A DNA stretch of 64,000 bases from contig JAHHHU010000001.1 of NCBI GenBank assembly GCA_019359175.1, positions 434,001 to 498,000 of the forward strand. The letters are read 5' to 3'. This document shows positions 36,808-45,881 of this stretch, one piece after another. Below the pieces are notes generated by a model that searched no databases, was not told where the DNA came from, and saw only the letters and a program-made list of their open reading frames with translations. A program made the translations under genes and the position numbers. Position 1 is the first letter of the stretch; every line of letters begins with the position of its first letter. The DNA is from Phormidium tanganyikae FI6-MK23 (GTDB lineage: Bacteria; Cyanobacteriota; Cyanobacteriia; Leptolyngbyales; Leptolyngbyaceae).

Positions 36808-38084
36808 ATCTGGGTTTCTGTCAGCCTTCGATAAGTCGGAACTGGCTCCCGTTCATCTTCAAACACTGGAACCCGCTGCTTCACCGTCAAAACGGTCGCA
36901 ATAAATAGCACCCAATAGATATTAGATAACCGCAGCATATAGCTTTCGGTCATATTGTTGAGTGCAAGAAAAGTGAGATAACCCAATGCCCACAAATGTT
37001 CTGGATGATTAGAAGCGTAAGCACGCAGCAACGCCCTCACAAAAGTGCTGACATAGCAAATTAAAAATAGACCCAAGCCAATCAGACCCACATCTAGTGC
37101 AGTATCAATAAAGCCATTGTGAGCGTGTGGCGCGTTGAAGCCTTGGGATAAATAGTAGCTGATTGCTTTTGGGTAAGGGCTTTCAGGCGACCAGAACGCA
37201 CTCCGACCATAGCCCAACCAAGGATGATCCCAAAGTCGATCGAGCGAAACTTGCCAAATATAAGTTCGTCCGCTGAGCGTTGCATCTTTCCCCAATACCT
37301 TGAGCAGTTCCACCCAATTCGCTAGCACACCGACTGCGATCGATCCTCCAATCAGCGCCGCTAAGCTCCCCAAGACGATCGTTCGCTTTCCGCGCCACCG
37401 AAAATTCCGGTAAAACAACATTAGCGCCAACATTCCAAAACCTAATACCAGCGCAGTTTTTGAGGTTGAGAGTAAGATCAGCGCGGTTGCACCAGCGATC
37501 CCGATCCATTTGATCCAGCGATCGCGCGGTTTCTCGATCGGCAACGAGAAAAACGCCAGAATCGCAATCACCATCATGCTGCCAAAGGTATTTTTGTAGT
37601 CGTAAATCCCTTTCCAGGCTCCGGGGTGATCAATGATGTGTTTTCCCAACGACGGAACTCCGATCGCTAACGCTGTACTTGCGATCGCGCCCACTCCAAA
37701 GGTCAGCGCGTAAAGTCTCACTTGTTCAGTCAGCGAGAACCGAGTTGCAAGATAAAGCCCGAAACAAGTCATTTGCGCCATTTCCCGATTGGCAGAAAGC
37801 GTCCAATCCGAGAACTCTGACCAGGCAAACGAGAACAACACTAGTCCAGTGAAGATCCACAATACCCAATCCCGCTGAATCGTGATCAGGGTGCGCTTTG
37901 CGTTTAGAACCAGCAAAAGCGTACTGACCAACCAGACAAAATATCGAACGGCTGTGACCGCAATGATTGGGACAGGACCTGTGACAGTTCCATCTTCACT
38001 TGCGCCGAGAGCAAGACCACCCGTAAAGAAGGTCAGCCCCAATACGACAAAACAAGTTTCAGCAAATAAAAGCAGCCTTTTCAC
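36804..38084 (-). CDS. O-antigen ligase/Wzy-type polymerase
   Basis: This 426-residue polytopic protein has about ten hydrophobic helices. The O-antigen ligase (Wzy_C/WaaL) signature lies in the large periplasmic loop: SGRTYIWQVSLDRLWDHPWLG (in part), then APHAHNGFIDTALDVGLIG, in which the HAHN and neighbouring residues are the conserved catalytic-loop motif. It either polymerises repeat units or ligates polysaccharide to a lipid acceptor; the two cannot be separated here. The start ATG at 38084 precedes a clear signal-anchor-like segment (LLLFAETCFVVLGLTFF). Its last codon overlaps the epimerase remnant on the opposite strand. Confidence 0.85.
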   Translation of the reverse strand: MKRLLLFAETCFVVLGLTFFTGGLALGASEDGTVTGPVPIIAVTAVRYFVWLVSTLLLVLNAKRTLITIQRDWVLWIFTGLVLFSFAWSEFSDWTLSANREMAQMTCFGLYLATRFSLTEQVRLYALTFGVGAIASTALAIGVPSLGKHIIDHPGAWKGIYDYKNTFGSMMVIAILAFFSLPIEKPRDRWIKWIGIAGATALILLSTSKTALVLGFGMLALMLFYRNFRWRGKRTIVLGSLAALIGGSIAVGVLANWVELLKVLGKDATLSGRTYIWQVSLDRLWDHPWLGYGRSAFWSPESPYPKAISYYLSQGFNAPHAHNGFIDTALDVGLIGLGLFLICYVSTFVRALLRAYASNHPEHLWALGYLTFLALNNMTESYMLRLSNIYWVLFIATVLTVKQRVPVFEDEREPVPTYRRLTETQI

Positions 38085-38658
38085 GCCAAGTCAATCCCTG
38101 AGTGAGTGCAACGTCTTGTTCAGACACTCCAAGCAGTTTAAACGGTTATCGCTGCTTCTAACGCAGCCTTTTCTTCAAAATCCGAAGAATCTTGATATGA
38201 GATCTCGAAATATGAGGAAATCAACAACCGTGGAACTCAGGAGTTTAAATCTACGGGCTAAAACGTTGCTCTGAGTTTTTACGCACCATAGTTCAACGAA
38301 CAATCTTGCACGTCCCTCTTCCGATAGAAATAGGAAATCTTTACCAAAATCCGAAAATTCCTAGTTTCTACGTAGAGTTTTTGCAAAGTTTATAAACTCT
38401 GTCTAAAGTTAGCCCTAGTACTTAGCGTATATTCTACGTATATCCCTACACGCTAAATTAAAGCAGGCACGGATGGGGTAAGTGAGCGATGTAAATGAAG
38501 TTGCTATAAATGCTTTCATCATAATCGTTCCACACTGTTGTTCTTAGTCAATGGCGAACAGCCCTCTAAATTCAGTTGGTATGGTTTTTGACTAGAGCAA
38601 TATTGGCTTATTCAAATTGAAGTGATTAAAGCAACAAAAGCTGTGATGGAGTGTAAGT
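38085..38658. other. Intergenic region between O-antigen ligase and GMC oxidoreductase genes
   Basis: This divergent gap of 574 bases is AT-rich after 38330. Imperfect ACGTA-containing palindromes occur at about 38369-38375 and 38430-38450 (TATTCTACGTATATCC). No protein-like frame, tRNA or terminator was found. It should contain both promoters. Confidence 0.5.
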
Positions 38659-40353
38659 GTGAAATTTAATGACCTCAGAACGTTAGAGAATCACCAAGTC
38701 ATCGAAACTGATCTCTGTATCGTGGGCAGCGGCCCGGCGGGACTCTCGATCGCGAAAGAGTTCGCTGGTACGAATATTCAAGTCTTAGTCGTTGAGAGTG
38801 GCGGCAAAGCCGAAGATCCTGACACTCAATCCCTATATGAAATTGAAAATGTGGGTGTGCCCCGCCAACTTGATCAAGATGTGATTCGCTACCGAATTTT
38901 GGGCGGAACCTCTCACATCTGGACGGGTCGCTGCGCTCCGTTCGACGACTTGGATTTTCAGCAGCGCTCGTGGGTTCCACACTCTGGTTGGTCGATCGCG
39001 CGTCGCAGTCTTGATTCCTATTTAGAGCGAGCGGGTGAGAATTTAGGTATTGGGCCGCACTGTTACGATGAGCGCTTGTGGGAACAGTTCAAAGTGTCCC
39101 GCCCTGCTTCTTCACTCAATGAAACGGTCTTGAAGCCTGTGTTCTGGCAGTTCAGTAAGCACTATACGAATCCTTATGAACCAGCCCGATTTGGGCAAGG
39201 CTTTATGCCTGATGATGTTCCAAACATCAATGTATTGATGAATGCGAATGTGACGCACCTGAGCACGAATGCAGCAGGGACACGACTCGAATCGATCGAG
39301 GTCACGAGCTTGAATGGGAAGCAAGCTACGGTAAAAGCAAAAGCGATCGTGCTTTGCTGTGGTGGGATCGAAAATGCGCGGTTGATGTTGGCATCGAATC
39401 GAATCGTGCCTTATGGAGTAGGCAATCAGAATGATTTGGTGGGACGGTTTTTAATGGATCACCCTGGTTGTGTGTTGGGAAGCTTCGATCCGATCTCTGC
39501 GAAAAAGGTGCGCGATCGCTTCGGGCACTACTGGTTAGACAACACTAAAGGGCGGCACGTCTATCTCCATGGCATTGCACTTAGCCACAAGCTACAAGAA
39601 AAAGAGCAGTTGCTCAATTGTGCGGCATATCTCGAAACTGTCACGGCTGAAGACGATCCTTGGGGCGCAATTCAGGGATTGAAAGCTTCTTTGAAAAACG
39701 GAAAAATTACGCCACAGGCTTATCGAAGTGCGATCGCGCTTTTGACTCAGCCTCACGCGGTTGGATACGGGCTTTATCGCCGCTATCTCAAGAATCGCCC
39801 GACGATCAATAAAGCTGAACGGGTTGAATTGTTCTGTCACGTTGAGCAGCGTCCTGATCCAGACAGTCGCGTCACTTTGTCTGATAAGTTTGATCGTTTA
39901 GGAATGCCGCTTTCTCGGTTGAACTGGAAGATTAGCGAACAAGAGCGCCAGTCGGTTCGACGGTTAGCACATCTAATTTGTGATGAATTCGATCGCTTAG
40001 ACTTGCCGAAACCTGTGTTGTCAGATTGGTTAGAACAAAAAGAAGGTTGGGAGCCGAATTTTAGCGATCGAGCGCATCCAACCGGAACGACTCGGATGTC
40101 TAATGATCCCAAGCAAGGAGTCGTTGATGCTAACAGTCAAGTTCACGGTGTTGATGGATTATTTGTTGCAGGTAGTTCTGTGTTTCCGACCGCAGGCTAT
40201 GCAAATCCAACATTGATGATTGTGGCGCTGTCGCTGCGGTTGGCGGACTGGCTGAAGTTCAATTACTTGCCTACAAAATCGACTCAGATCACATGGGATC
40301 GCGGTCAAATAGATGGCTCATCGACAGGGCTTGTATCTTCAGACTCAAGATAA
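38659..40353 (+). CDS. GMC-type FAD-dependent oxidoreductase
   Basis: This 564-residue flavoprotein starts at GTG 38659, about 8 bases after GGAG. The ADP-binding fold is DLCIVGSGPAGLSIAKEF near residue 18, a second GMC motif is in YRILGGTSHIWTGRCAP, and the C-terminal GMC_oxred_C part has AHPTGTTRMSNDPKQGVVD and GLFVAGSSVFPTAGYANPT, each shown in short form, with His and Asn at the expected active-site positions. The family oxidises alcohols or sugars. There is no export signal. Its position at the end of the polysaccharide locus suggests a sugar or polyol substrate, but this is inference. Confidence 0.87.
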   Translation: MKFNDLRTLENHQVIETDLCIVGSGPAGLSIAKEFAGTNIQVLVVESGGKAEDPDTQSLYEIENVGVPRQLDQDVIRYRILGGTSHIWTGRCAPFDDLDFQQRSWVPHSGWSIARRSLDSYLERAGENLGIGPHCYDERLWEQFKVSRPASSLNETVLKPVFWQFSKHYTNPYEPARFGQGFMPDDVPNINVLMNANVTHLSTNAAGTRLESIEVTSLNGKQATVKAKAIVLCCGGIENARLMLASNRIVPYGVGNQNDLVGRFLMDHPGCVLGSFDPISAKKVRDRFGHYWLDNTKGRHVYLHGIALSHKLQEKEQLLNCAAYLETVTAEDDPWGAIQGLKASLKNGKITPQAYRSAIALLTQPHAVGYGLYRRYLKNRPTINKAERVELFCHVEQRPDPDSRVTLSDKFDRLGMPLSRLNWKISEQERQSVRRLAHLICDEFDRLDLPKPVLSDWLEQKEGWEPNFSDRAHPTGTTRMSNDPKQGVVDANSQVHGVDGLFVAGSSVFPTAGYANPTLMIVALSLRLADWLKFNYLPTKSTQITWDRGQIDGSSTGLVSSDSR

Positions 40354-40444
40354 GTTGGGATCACTCTTGAAGGAGAAGAAGCTGCGATCGTAACCACTTA
40401 CAATGCCCCTTAGTTTGTTGCTACGGATGTAAAGAGGTTCATTT

Positions 40445-40714
40445 ATGGATATTTCTAAAATCAGAGCAGATTTAGCCGTTTATGCTGAAGGCCCTGGCGG
40501 TTTGGATGGAGCATCGGACGTGCATTTTGGAACTGTCGATGGAGTTGAAGCAGGAAAGTACATTAAACTCAAAAAACTCGATTCTCCAGATGGGCAGCAT
40601 CACTGGTTTCCGATCAACTGGGTGCGAGCAGTCGATGAAAGCGCGGTGTTTCTGAACAAAACAGTTGATCAAGCACTAGCAGACTTGATGAATGAGGCTC
40701 CGTCTGAAGGGTAA
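40445..40714 (+). CDS. DUF2171 family small protein
   Basis: This 89-residue protein contains GASDVHFGTVDGVEAGKYIKL (in part), then DGQHHWFPINWVRAVDES, the PRC-barrel-like pattern of DUF2171 proteins. The function is unknown; relatives are small cytoplasmic or stress-associated proteins. The ATG is about 6 bases after an AAGAGG site. It stands alone 91 bp after the GMC gene in the same direction. Confidence 0.7.
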   Translation: MDISKIRADLAVYAEGPGGLDGASDVHFGTVDGVEAGKYIKLKKLDSPDGQHHWFPINWVRAVDESAVFLNKTVDQALADLMNEAPSEG

Positions 40715-40898
40715 GTCTACTAAGAAAGGTTGCAATTCGATTAACTCGCCACGATTTTGATTCATTCTCATGGGTGAATGGGTCAGTTTGGCGAGTTCTT
40801 GCTTCAGCATCTTTAGCAATTGAGCAAACTGAAACTGTGGCTCCTGGCTTATGTAGAGATTTGATCGCGCTCCTGAGAAACTAAGCTACTCCCAAAGT

Positions 40899-41129
40899 TC
40901 AGGATGCTCCTTGAACCTGATTGAAAAGGGTGCGGTTTGCATCGTCGGAAGTCATGAAGGATTGCACGTCCAAGATTTCGATGAGGACTAGCTTATCGTT
41001 CTCTGAGTAATGCAGCAGCATCTGCCCTTCTTCTTCAGCGTGAAAGATCGGTTCATCTGAAACTTCAATCAGCAAAGCATCGACATCTGGACTATGGCGA
41101 GTCTTTCTCCCTGGATAGATCGTAATCAC
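40899..41129 (-). CDS. DUF2283 family protein
   Basis: This 76-residue protein matches the DUF2283 pattern: HSPDVDALLIEVSDEPI, EEEGQMLLHYSENDKLVLIE (in part) and ILDVQSF. DUF2283 proteins are often encoded beside a DUF4258 toxin-like protein and are considered antitoxin-like, but no DUF4258 gene is visible here. The N-terminal ten residues are less typical, so the true start may lie a few codons later. It is 59 bp downstream of a nonsense-mutated antitoxin gene on the same strand. Confidence 0.65.
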   Translation of the reverse strand: MITIYPGRKTRHSPDVDALLIEVSDEPIFHAEEEGQMLLHYSENDKLVLIEILDVQSFMTSDDANRTLFNQVQGAS

Positions 41130-41188
41130 TAGAATGAAGGCTGCGAAGTCTCAGTAAACCACTCTTAAAACCAAGAGGTATCGGGGCA

Positions 41189-41458
41189 TTAGTCGTACAT
41201 TGTGTCGCGGTGCATGGCTTCTTCGGGAAGTCCTGGGCTATCTTGCGGCAGGCTGACGACTCATTCTCTAAAACGGCGCGATCGCTCTTCGGGAGTTTTT
41301 GGGATTTGTTTTTGAAGTTCAGCAACATCGATCGAGGCGATGCCGGGTGGGAGTTTGACGGATTTCTTTTTTGCCGATCGAATAAAGTTCAAAGTCGCGG
41401 CGATGAGTTCGTCGGGGGCTTGTTCGAGGTCTTGTAGAAGTTGTTCTCGATCGGTCAT
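41189..41458 (-). pseudogene. Antitoxin-like gene interrupted by an in-frame TGA
   Basis: The first 65 codons (ATG 41458 to TGA 41261) encode TDREQLLQDLEQAPDELI and AELQKQIPKTPEERSRRFRE, an opening like many small cyanobacterial antitoxins (DUF2281-like). After the TGA the same frame stays open for 23 more codons: VVSLPQDSPGLPEEAMHRDT then MYD and a TAA at 41189-41191. This tail resembles the conserved ends of such antitoxins (a W before the tail and an EAxxRDxMY-type close), so the TGA probably replaced TGG. No toxin gene follows. Confidence 0.55.
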
Positions 41459-41759
41459 TTCGGTTTCCTCGTACGATCGTGATGGTTCAATTATCGCTGA
41501 TCGTTAGCATTCGAGATTCGATCGCGTTCCATACCTGCGGCGACACTCGCAAGGCAGCTTCTTGGCAGCCTATTACATTAAGAAGTCTAAGCCATTCAAA
41601 ATTAATGCGCGTGAACTACAGTACTGTACTTGCTCAAGAGCCGTGTTCAAGCTTCATAAAGAATTGTCATATGAAAATAATTTAAAGAGGTAATACATAT
41701 CTATGGGCACTGTGTTAGATTAAACACTAGCCGTAGCGTCAAATGTCAAATTAAGAGAA
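41459..41759. other. Intergenic region before the KilA-N gene
   Basis: These 300 bases contain only short frames without protein character. The last 20 bases include AAGAGAA directly before the KilA-N start, which serves as its ribosome-binding site. No repeat or RNA structure was recognised. Confidence 0.5.
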
Positions 41760-43255
41760 ATGGCAATTCTGTTAGGTACAGGTATCTCCATTAGCCTCGA
41801 TAGCATTGGCTGTTTTCGAGCGGAATTAGCCAGGGCTTGTGGCGCGCTTCCCGCATCGATGCGTAGGTGGCATAGGGTTCAAGTTCGCGCTGGAAGATTA
41901 AAGGAAGGGCGAGACTTCATTATAGTTAGGCAATCTCCTCATGAGAGGCATCACGATGATGATGTCTTCTACTTCTATGAAGCCATCAAAATTTGTCAGA
42001 AACGAACGGCAAAAAAGCAAATTGATCTAAGCCTCATCCAGCTAGATACCCTTCGCGCCCACGGATTGCAGATGATAGACGGGCAAGTGGTTCGCCGAAA
42101 TCAATTACGACTTTTTGAGATAGGACAATCAGCTAACATTACAAGTGCTTCTGAAGGAATTCATCCTGATCTGTTTTCGACACTGATTTTGCGGCAGTAC
42201 AATGGCGTGAATGTTCTCCAACGTTGTACTGACGGTTACATTAAGGTCGATAAGCTATGTCAGGCAGTAGGAGAAAACTGGAGCAGATTTGAGGAGCAAT
42301 TGAGCGACCCTAGCACTAAGTTAGGAGTATATGCTCAGATGCTTAATTCCACTCCGCGCTCTTACAAGATGCCCCTTGTCCAAGAGTTAGAATGTGATGA
42401 TCCAATATTTCAAGGAAACTGGGCAGATCCACGCATTGTGCGTCGTATAGCTGAAGGAATTGATATTGTACTTGCTAATCTTGTTGAGCAATGGGAGATT
42501 GACCTAGAAGGGCGGTTACGTTCCTTGATGACAAATTCAGAGAAGATAACGTGCGTCGTATAGCTGAAGGAATTGATATTGTACTTGCTAATCTTGTTGA
42601 GCAATGGGAGATTGACCTAGAAGGGCGGTTACGTTCCTTGATGACAAATTCAGAGAAGATAACAAAGGGTCACCATGAGTTACTTGAGGAAGCGATTAAA
42701 AAAATAGACTATCAGCGCAAGCATTACGAGCATTTGATTCAAAGCTTTGACAGTTTGAAAGAAAATATTAAAAATCAGCACATATTTGAGCTTTGGAATC
42801 AGAAGATTCAAAAGTATACAGAAGGGGCAATCTCAACCCCTTTGCAGTACTGGAATGTTTTTAAGCAAAAACCAACTAAAGCAACTCGGACAAAATTTCC
42901 GTTCATCTACGTCATCATTGTTTACGCACCACATATTCAACGCCTACCTGAAGTTTTTTACGTTGGTCAGAGCAGTCAACAGCCATACGAACGCTTTTCT
43001 AACCACAATGGACTGAAAAGTGTAGAGGCATTGATGAAGTATGGATATACGTATGAGATTCGTTACTTTGAATCGAAACGTTTTCAAATCAACGCCGTTA
43101 TTAATACTACGGAGACAGCTTTGCGAGCAGCATTAAGTCCATATTGGGAACACTTAACGGCAGAGCAACGCGACAAGATTAAGCGGGGAGAACTGATTAG
43201 CGATGGCTTGTTCGGTTGTCTCTTTACTAAAGATGAATTAACAATAGCTATCTGA
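41760..43255 (+). pseudogene. KilA-N plus GIY-YIG domain gene, frameshifted by a 113 bp tandem duplication
   Basis: Two overlapping frames (41760-42563 and 42551-43255) are halves of one gene. Removing one copy of a perfect 113 bp repeat joins them into a single 460-codon frame. Residues 1-120 form an N-terminal domain (FRAELARACGALPASMRRWH) of antirepressor-like appearance. Residues about 140-240 are a KilA-N DNA-binding domain: LRQYNGVNVLQRCTDGYIKV and GNWADPRIVRRIAEG. A helical linker follows (EEAIKKIDYQRKHYEHLI). The last 115 residues look like a GIY-YIG/T5orf172-type nuclease: FIYVIIVY, FYVGQSSQQPYERFSNH and TTETALRAAL. Such combinations are known in phages and large DNA viruses. As written the gene yields a truncated 267-residue protein. 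Confidence 0.75.
42438..42663 (+). repeat. Perfect 113 bp tandem duplication inside the KilA-N gene
   Basis: Copy 1 is 42438-42550 and copy 2 is 42551-42663; base-by-base comparison shows no mismatch. The unit begins GTGCGTCGTATAGC and ends AGAGAAGATAAC. The length leaves a remainder of 2 on division by 3, so it shifts the frame, producing TAG at 42561-42563 just inside copy 2. Confidence 0.97.
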
Positions 43256-43408
43256 TAAACATTAGGTAGCCGTATCAAAGTGCCAAAAATATAGTTCACC
43301 TGAATCAATATATTGAGCATCTTACCGACGATTTGAGAGGCTTTCTCTCATTGATACACTGCGATCGCAGAAAATCCCTCTCGACTTTCGAGAAATTACG
43401 GAAACAAA

Positions 43409-43560
43409 ATTGATTTCCTTGCGGCAAATACAGCTTTTGTCGTAACAAATATCGATTTCCTTGCGACCAAAATTGATTTCCTTGTGGCAAATACAGCTTT
43501 TATCGCAATCGATACTGATTTCCTTACGACCAATATTGATTTCGTTTCGAGAAAAGCTGT
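43409..43560. repeat. Degenerate 21 bp-period repeat array upstream of mutL
   Basis: The motif GATTTCCTTGCG or close variants recurs at about 43412, 43453, 43474, 43516 and 43537, that is, at spacings of 21 or 42 bases. A 34-base segment at 43409-43442 recurs at 43472-43505 with two differences. The minus-strand frame through it reads repeated QGNQF/QGNRY heptads, because 21 bp is seven codons, but the frame has no other gene-like property. It ends about 50 bp before mutL. Confidence 0.75.
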
Positions 43561-43609
43561 TTAGATCGAGACAAAACAGGAATCAGCGAGAGTTTTGTAA
43601 ACTAAAGGC

Positions 43610-45244
43610 ATGGGACATCAGATTCAAACGCTACCGATCGACGTAATTCACCTAATCGCCGCTGGAGAAGTAATCGATTCTCTTGCCGCAGTCGTGCGTG
43701 AACTCGTCGAAAACGCGATCGATGCAGGTGCAACTCGAATCACTATTTCAGTTTGGGCGGATCAGTGGCGGATTCGAGTCGCAGACAATGGCGCAGGTAT
43801 GAGCTTAGATGATTTGCGCCAAGCCGCACAGCCGCATAGTACGAGCAAAATTCGAGATCGAGCGGATCTCTGGCAAATTCACAGTTTGGGATTTCGAGGT
43901 GAAGCTCTGCACAGTCTTGCTCAACTCTCAAATTTAGAAATTCTCAGTCGTACCGCTTCCGAACCTGGATGGCGCATTGCTTATAGTTCTGATGGGGAAC
44001 CGAACCAAGTTGAATCTGTCGCGATCGCACCTGGAACGATTGTGATTGTCGATCGCTTATTTGAAACCTGGGAAGCTCGACGCGAAGGTTTACCTTCTAC
44101 TTCGCAACAGTTAAAAGCAGTTCAACAAACTATCTATCAGATCGCTTTAGCTCATCCGCACATTACTTGGCAGGTCTATCAAAACGATCGCTTATGGTTC
44201 AATCTGTGGGCAGGTAACTCTGCAAAAGACCTACTACCGCAACTGCTGAAAGATGTGCGAATCGAGGATTTAACTGAGGTTCAATCTGCTGCAATTTCTT
44301 TAGTGTTGGGATTGCCCGATCGCGCTCATCGTCATCGCCCTGATTGGGTTCGAGTCGCGATCAATGGTCGATTTGTGCAATTTCCAGAACTAGAGCAAAC
44401 GATCTTAGGTGCATTTCGTCGAACATTACCACGTGATCGACATCCGATCTGTTTGATTCATCTTCAACTTGCACCCGAACACATCGACTGGAACCGCCAT
44501 CCTGCAAAAGCTGAAGTCTATTTACATCACCTTGACGACTGGAAAGATCGGATTAAAAGCGCGATCGCTCAAGCGCTCCGAATCAATCCCGAATCTGTTC
44601 CCGATGGTCTTTACACCTCACAAGTCAGCCAACTAATCAAAGCGGCTGAGTCTGATGCTGGTTATCACGTTCAGCGCGAAATTATTCCCGAACCTTCTCC
44701 CTCTTTTCTCAAAGCGCTGACCCAAGTTCACAATCGATACATTTTGGCAGAGCATTCATCGGGAATGTGGTTGATCGAACAGCACATTGCACATGAGCGC
44801 GTGTTGTTTGAAGAAATTAGCGACCGCTGGCAACTGATCCCGCTCGAACCTGCGATTGTTCTCAATCAACTATCAGTGTCCCAAATCGAGCAGCTTCAGC
44901 GGATTGGGATCGAAGTTGATCCATTTGGCGAACAACTCTGGGTAGTACGATCGGCTCCTGAGTTACTCGCTCAACGAGAAGACTGTGCAGAGGCATTAAT
45001 CGAATTGAGTTTAGGCGGAGATTTGTTGGCGGCTCAGGTGGCGGTGGCTTGTCGGAGTGCGATTCGGAATGGGGTTGCGTTGTCGATCGAAGAGATGCAG
45101 AGTTTAATCGATCGATGGCAGAAAACCCGAAATCCACGTACCTGTCCGCATGGTCGCCCAATTTATCTATCGCTTGAAGAGTCGAGTTTAGCGCGATTTT
45201 TCCGGCGAAGTTGGGTGATCGGAAAGAGCCACGGATTAGAGTGA
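43610..45244 (+). CDS. mutL: DNA mismatch repair protein MutL
   Basis: This 544-residue GHKL ATPase links MutS to downstream repair steps. The ATP-binding motifs are all present: VVRELVENAIDAGATRI, ADNGAGMSLDDL and SLGFRGEALHSLAQL. The N-terminal domain ends with HIDWNRHPAKAEVYLH. The C-terminal dimerisation domain carries LIEQHIAHERVLFEE, a divergent form of the metal-binding DQHAxxExxxxE endonuclease motif with Glu for Asp and Ile for Ala, plus ACRSAIRNG and CPHGRPIYL. The endonuclease metal site may therefore still be functional. The start ATG follows the 21 bp repeat array, and the GAGAGTTTTG stretch before it is only a weak ribosome-binding site. Confidence 0.93.
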   Translation: MGHQIQTLPIDVIHLIAAGEVIDSLAAVVRELVENAIDAGATRITISVWADQWRIRVADNGAGMSLDDLRQAAQPHSTSKIRDRADLWQIHSLGFRGEALHSLAQLSNLEILSRTASEPGWRIAYSSDGEPNQVESVAIAPGTIVIVDRLFETWEARREGLPSTSQQLKAVQQTIYQIALAHPHITWQVYQNDRLWFNLWAGNSAKDLLPQLLKDVRIEDLTEVQSAAISLVLGLPDRAHRHRPDWVRVAINGRFVQFPELEQTILGAFRRTLPRDRHPICLIHLQLAPEHIDWNRHPAKAEVYLHHLDDWKDRIKSAIAQALRINPESVPDGLYTSQVSQLIKAAESDAGYHVQREIIPEPSPSFLKALTQVHNRYILAEHSSGMWLIEQHIAHERVLFEEISDRWQLIPLEPAIVLNQLSVSQIEQLQRIGIEVDPFGEQLWVVRSAPELLAQREDCAEALIELSLGGDLLAAQVAVACRSAIRNGVALSIEEMQSLIDRWQKTRNPRTCPHGRPIYLSLEESSLARFFRRSWVIGKSHGLE

Positions 45245-45269
45245 TGTGAGCGATCGAGATTTGATCTCG

Positions 45270-45530
45270 CTATTTCTGAAATAGTTCAGCGATTAGCTCA
45301 TCGCGGCTTAAGCCTAAATGCTCGGCAACATCTCTCAGAATTGCGGAAAGGGTTCCAACTTTGAGCGGATCGTGGGCAGGAATTGTAATGTGATGTTCTC
45401 CATTTCGTTCTGTGGTTAAACGGATATGGCTGCCTGTTTGATGATCGATGATGTATTCAAACCGTTTGAGCCGCTTGGCAAGTTCTGAACCAGAAAGGTC
45501 GCGAGGAGTTTCACGAGGCGATGACCTCAT
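45270..45530 (-). CDS. hicA: HicA family toxin (mRNA interferase)
   Basis: From ATG 45530 the protein is 86 residues; the frame is open further upstream only because it overlaps hicB. The HicA fold is shown by LSGSELAKRLKRFEYII, the catalytic-His segment HQTGSHIRLTT, and HHITIPAHDPLKVGTLSAI with the dsRBD-like closing helix. HicA toxins cleave mRNA when not neutralised. The start overlaps the end of the antitoxin gene by 20 bp, so the order is antitoxin first, the reverse of the classical hicA-hicB order but common in cyanobacteria. Confidence 0.88.
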   Translation of the reverse strand: MRSSPRETPRDLSGSELAKRLKRFEYIIDHQTGSHIRLTTERNGEHHITIPAHDPLKVGTLSAILRDVAEHLGLSRDELIAELFQK

Positions 45531-45720
45531 CTCGCACGAAATGTAGACGAATAAGTTTAGGACGAGCTTGTTCGTCTGGAAAGTGACATCGAACGGCATC
45601 GCGGATTTCTTCACGTAATTGGTCGATATCATCGGCTTCGGTAAAGATTGATTCGCTCAATGCGCGAGCAGTATAGCCGCCTTCGGGTGCATCTTCGATG
45701 AGAAATACGATTTCAGTCAT
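45511..45720 (-). CDS. hicB: HicB-like antitoxin
   Basis: From ATG 45720 the protein is 69 residues. It has the partial RNase-H-like HicB fold: EIVFLIEDAPEGGYTARAL, IFTEADDIDQLREEIRDAV and RCHFPDEQARPKLIRLHF. No C-terminal DNA-binding helix-turn-helix or ribbon-helix-helix is present, so autoregulation may need another protein. It immediately precedes and overlaps hicA. Similar short proteins are often mis-annotated as 2-oxoisovalerate dehydrogenase subunits. Confidence 0.83.
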   Translation of the reverse strand: MTEIVFLIEDAPEGGYTARALSESIFTEADDIDQLREEIRDAVRCHFPDEQARPKLIRLHFVRDEVIAS

Positions 45721-45881
45721 AGGTGCGATCGCGTTATACAACTGATTCAATTCTGACAAAGAAATGTAGGAAACGATCGCTGAGAAAATTCTGTAAAGTA
45801 TAACCACAAGGGACTTGCTGCTAACATCCCTTCACTCTGTTGCTCACCTGCCCGTGATGTATCAGTATCCAACAGGTGCAT

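Noticed and set aside
43305-43490. 61-codon minus-strand frame with QGNQF repeats upstream of mutL
   Set aside because: Same explanation: a 21 bp-period repeat keeps the frame open; no ribosome-binding site or conservation signal.
43409-43560. CRISPR array before mutL
   Set aside because: Repeats are degenerate, spacing is 21 or 42 bases with no unique spacers of uniform length, and no cas genes are nearby.
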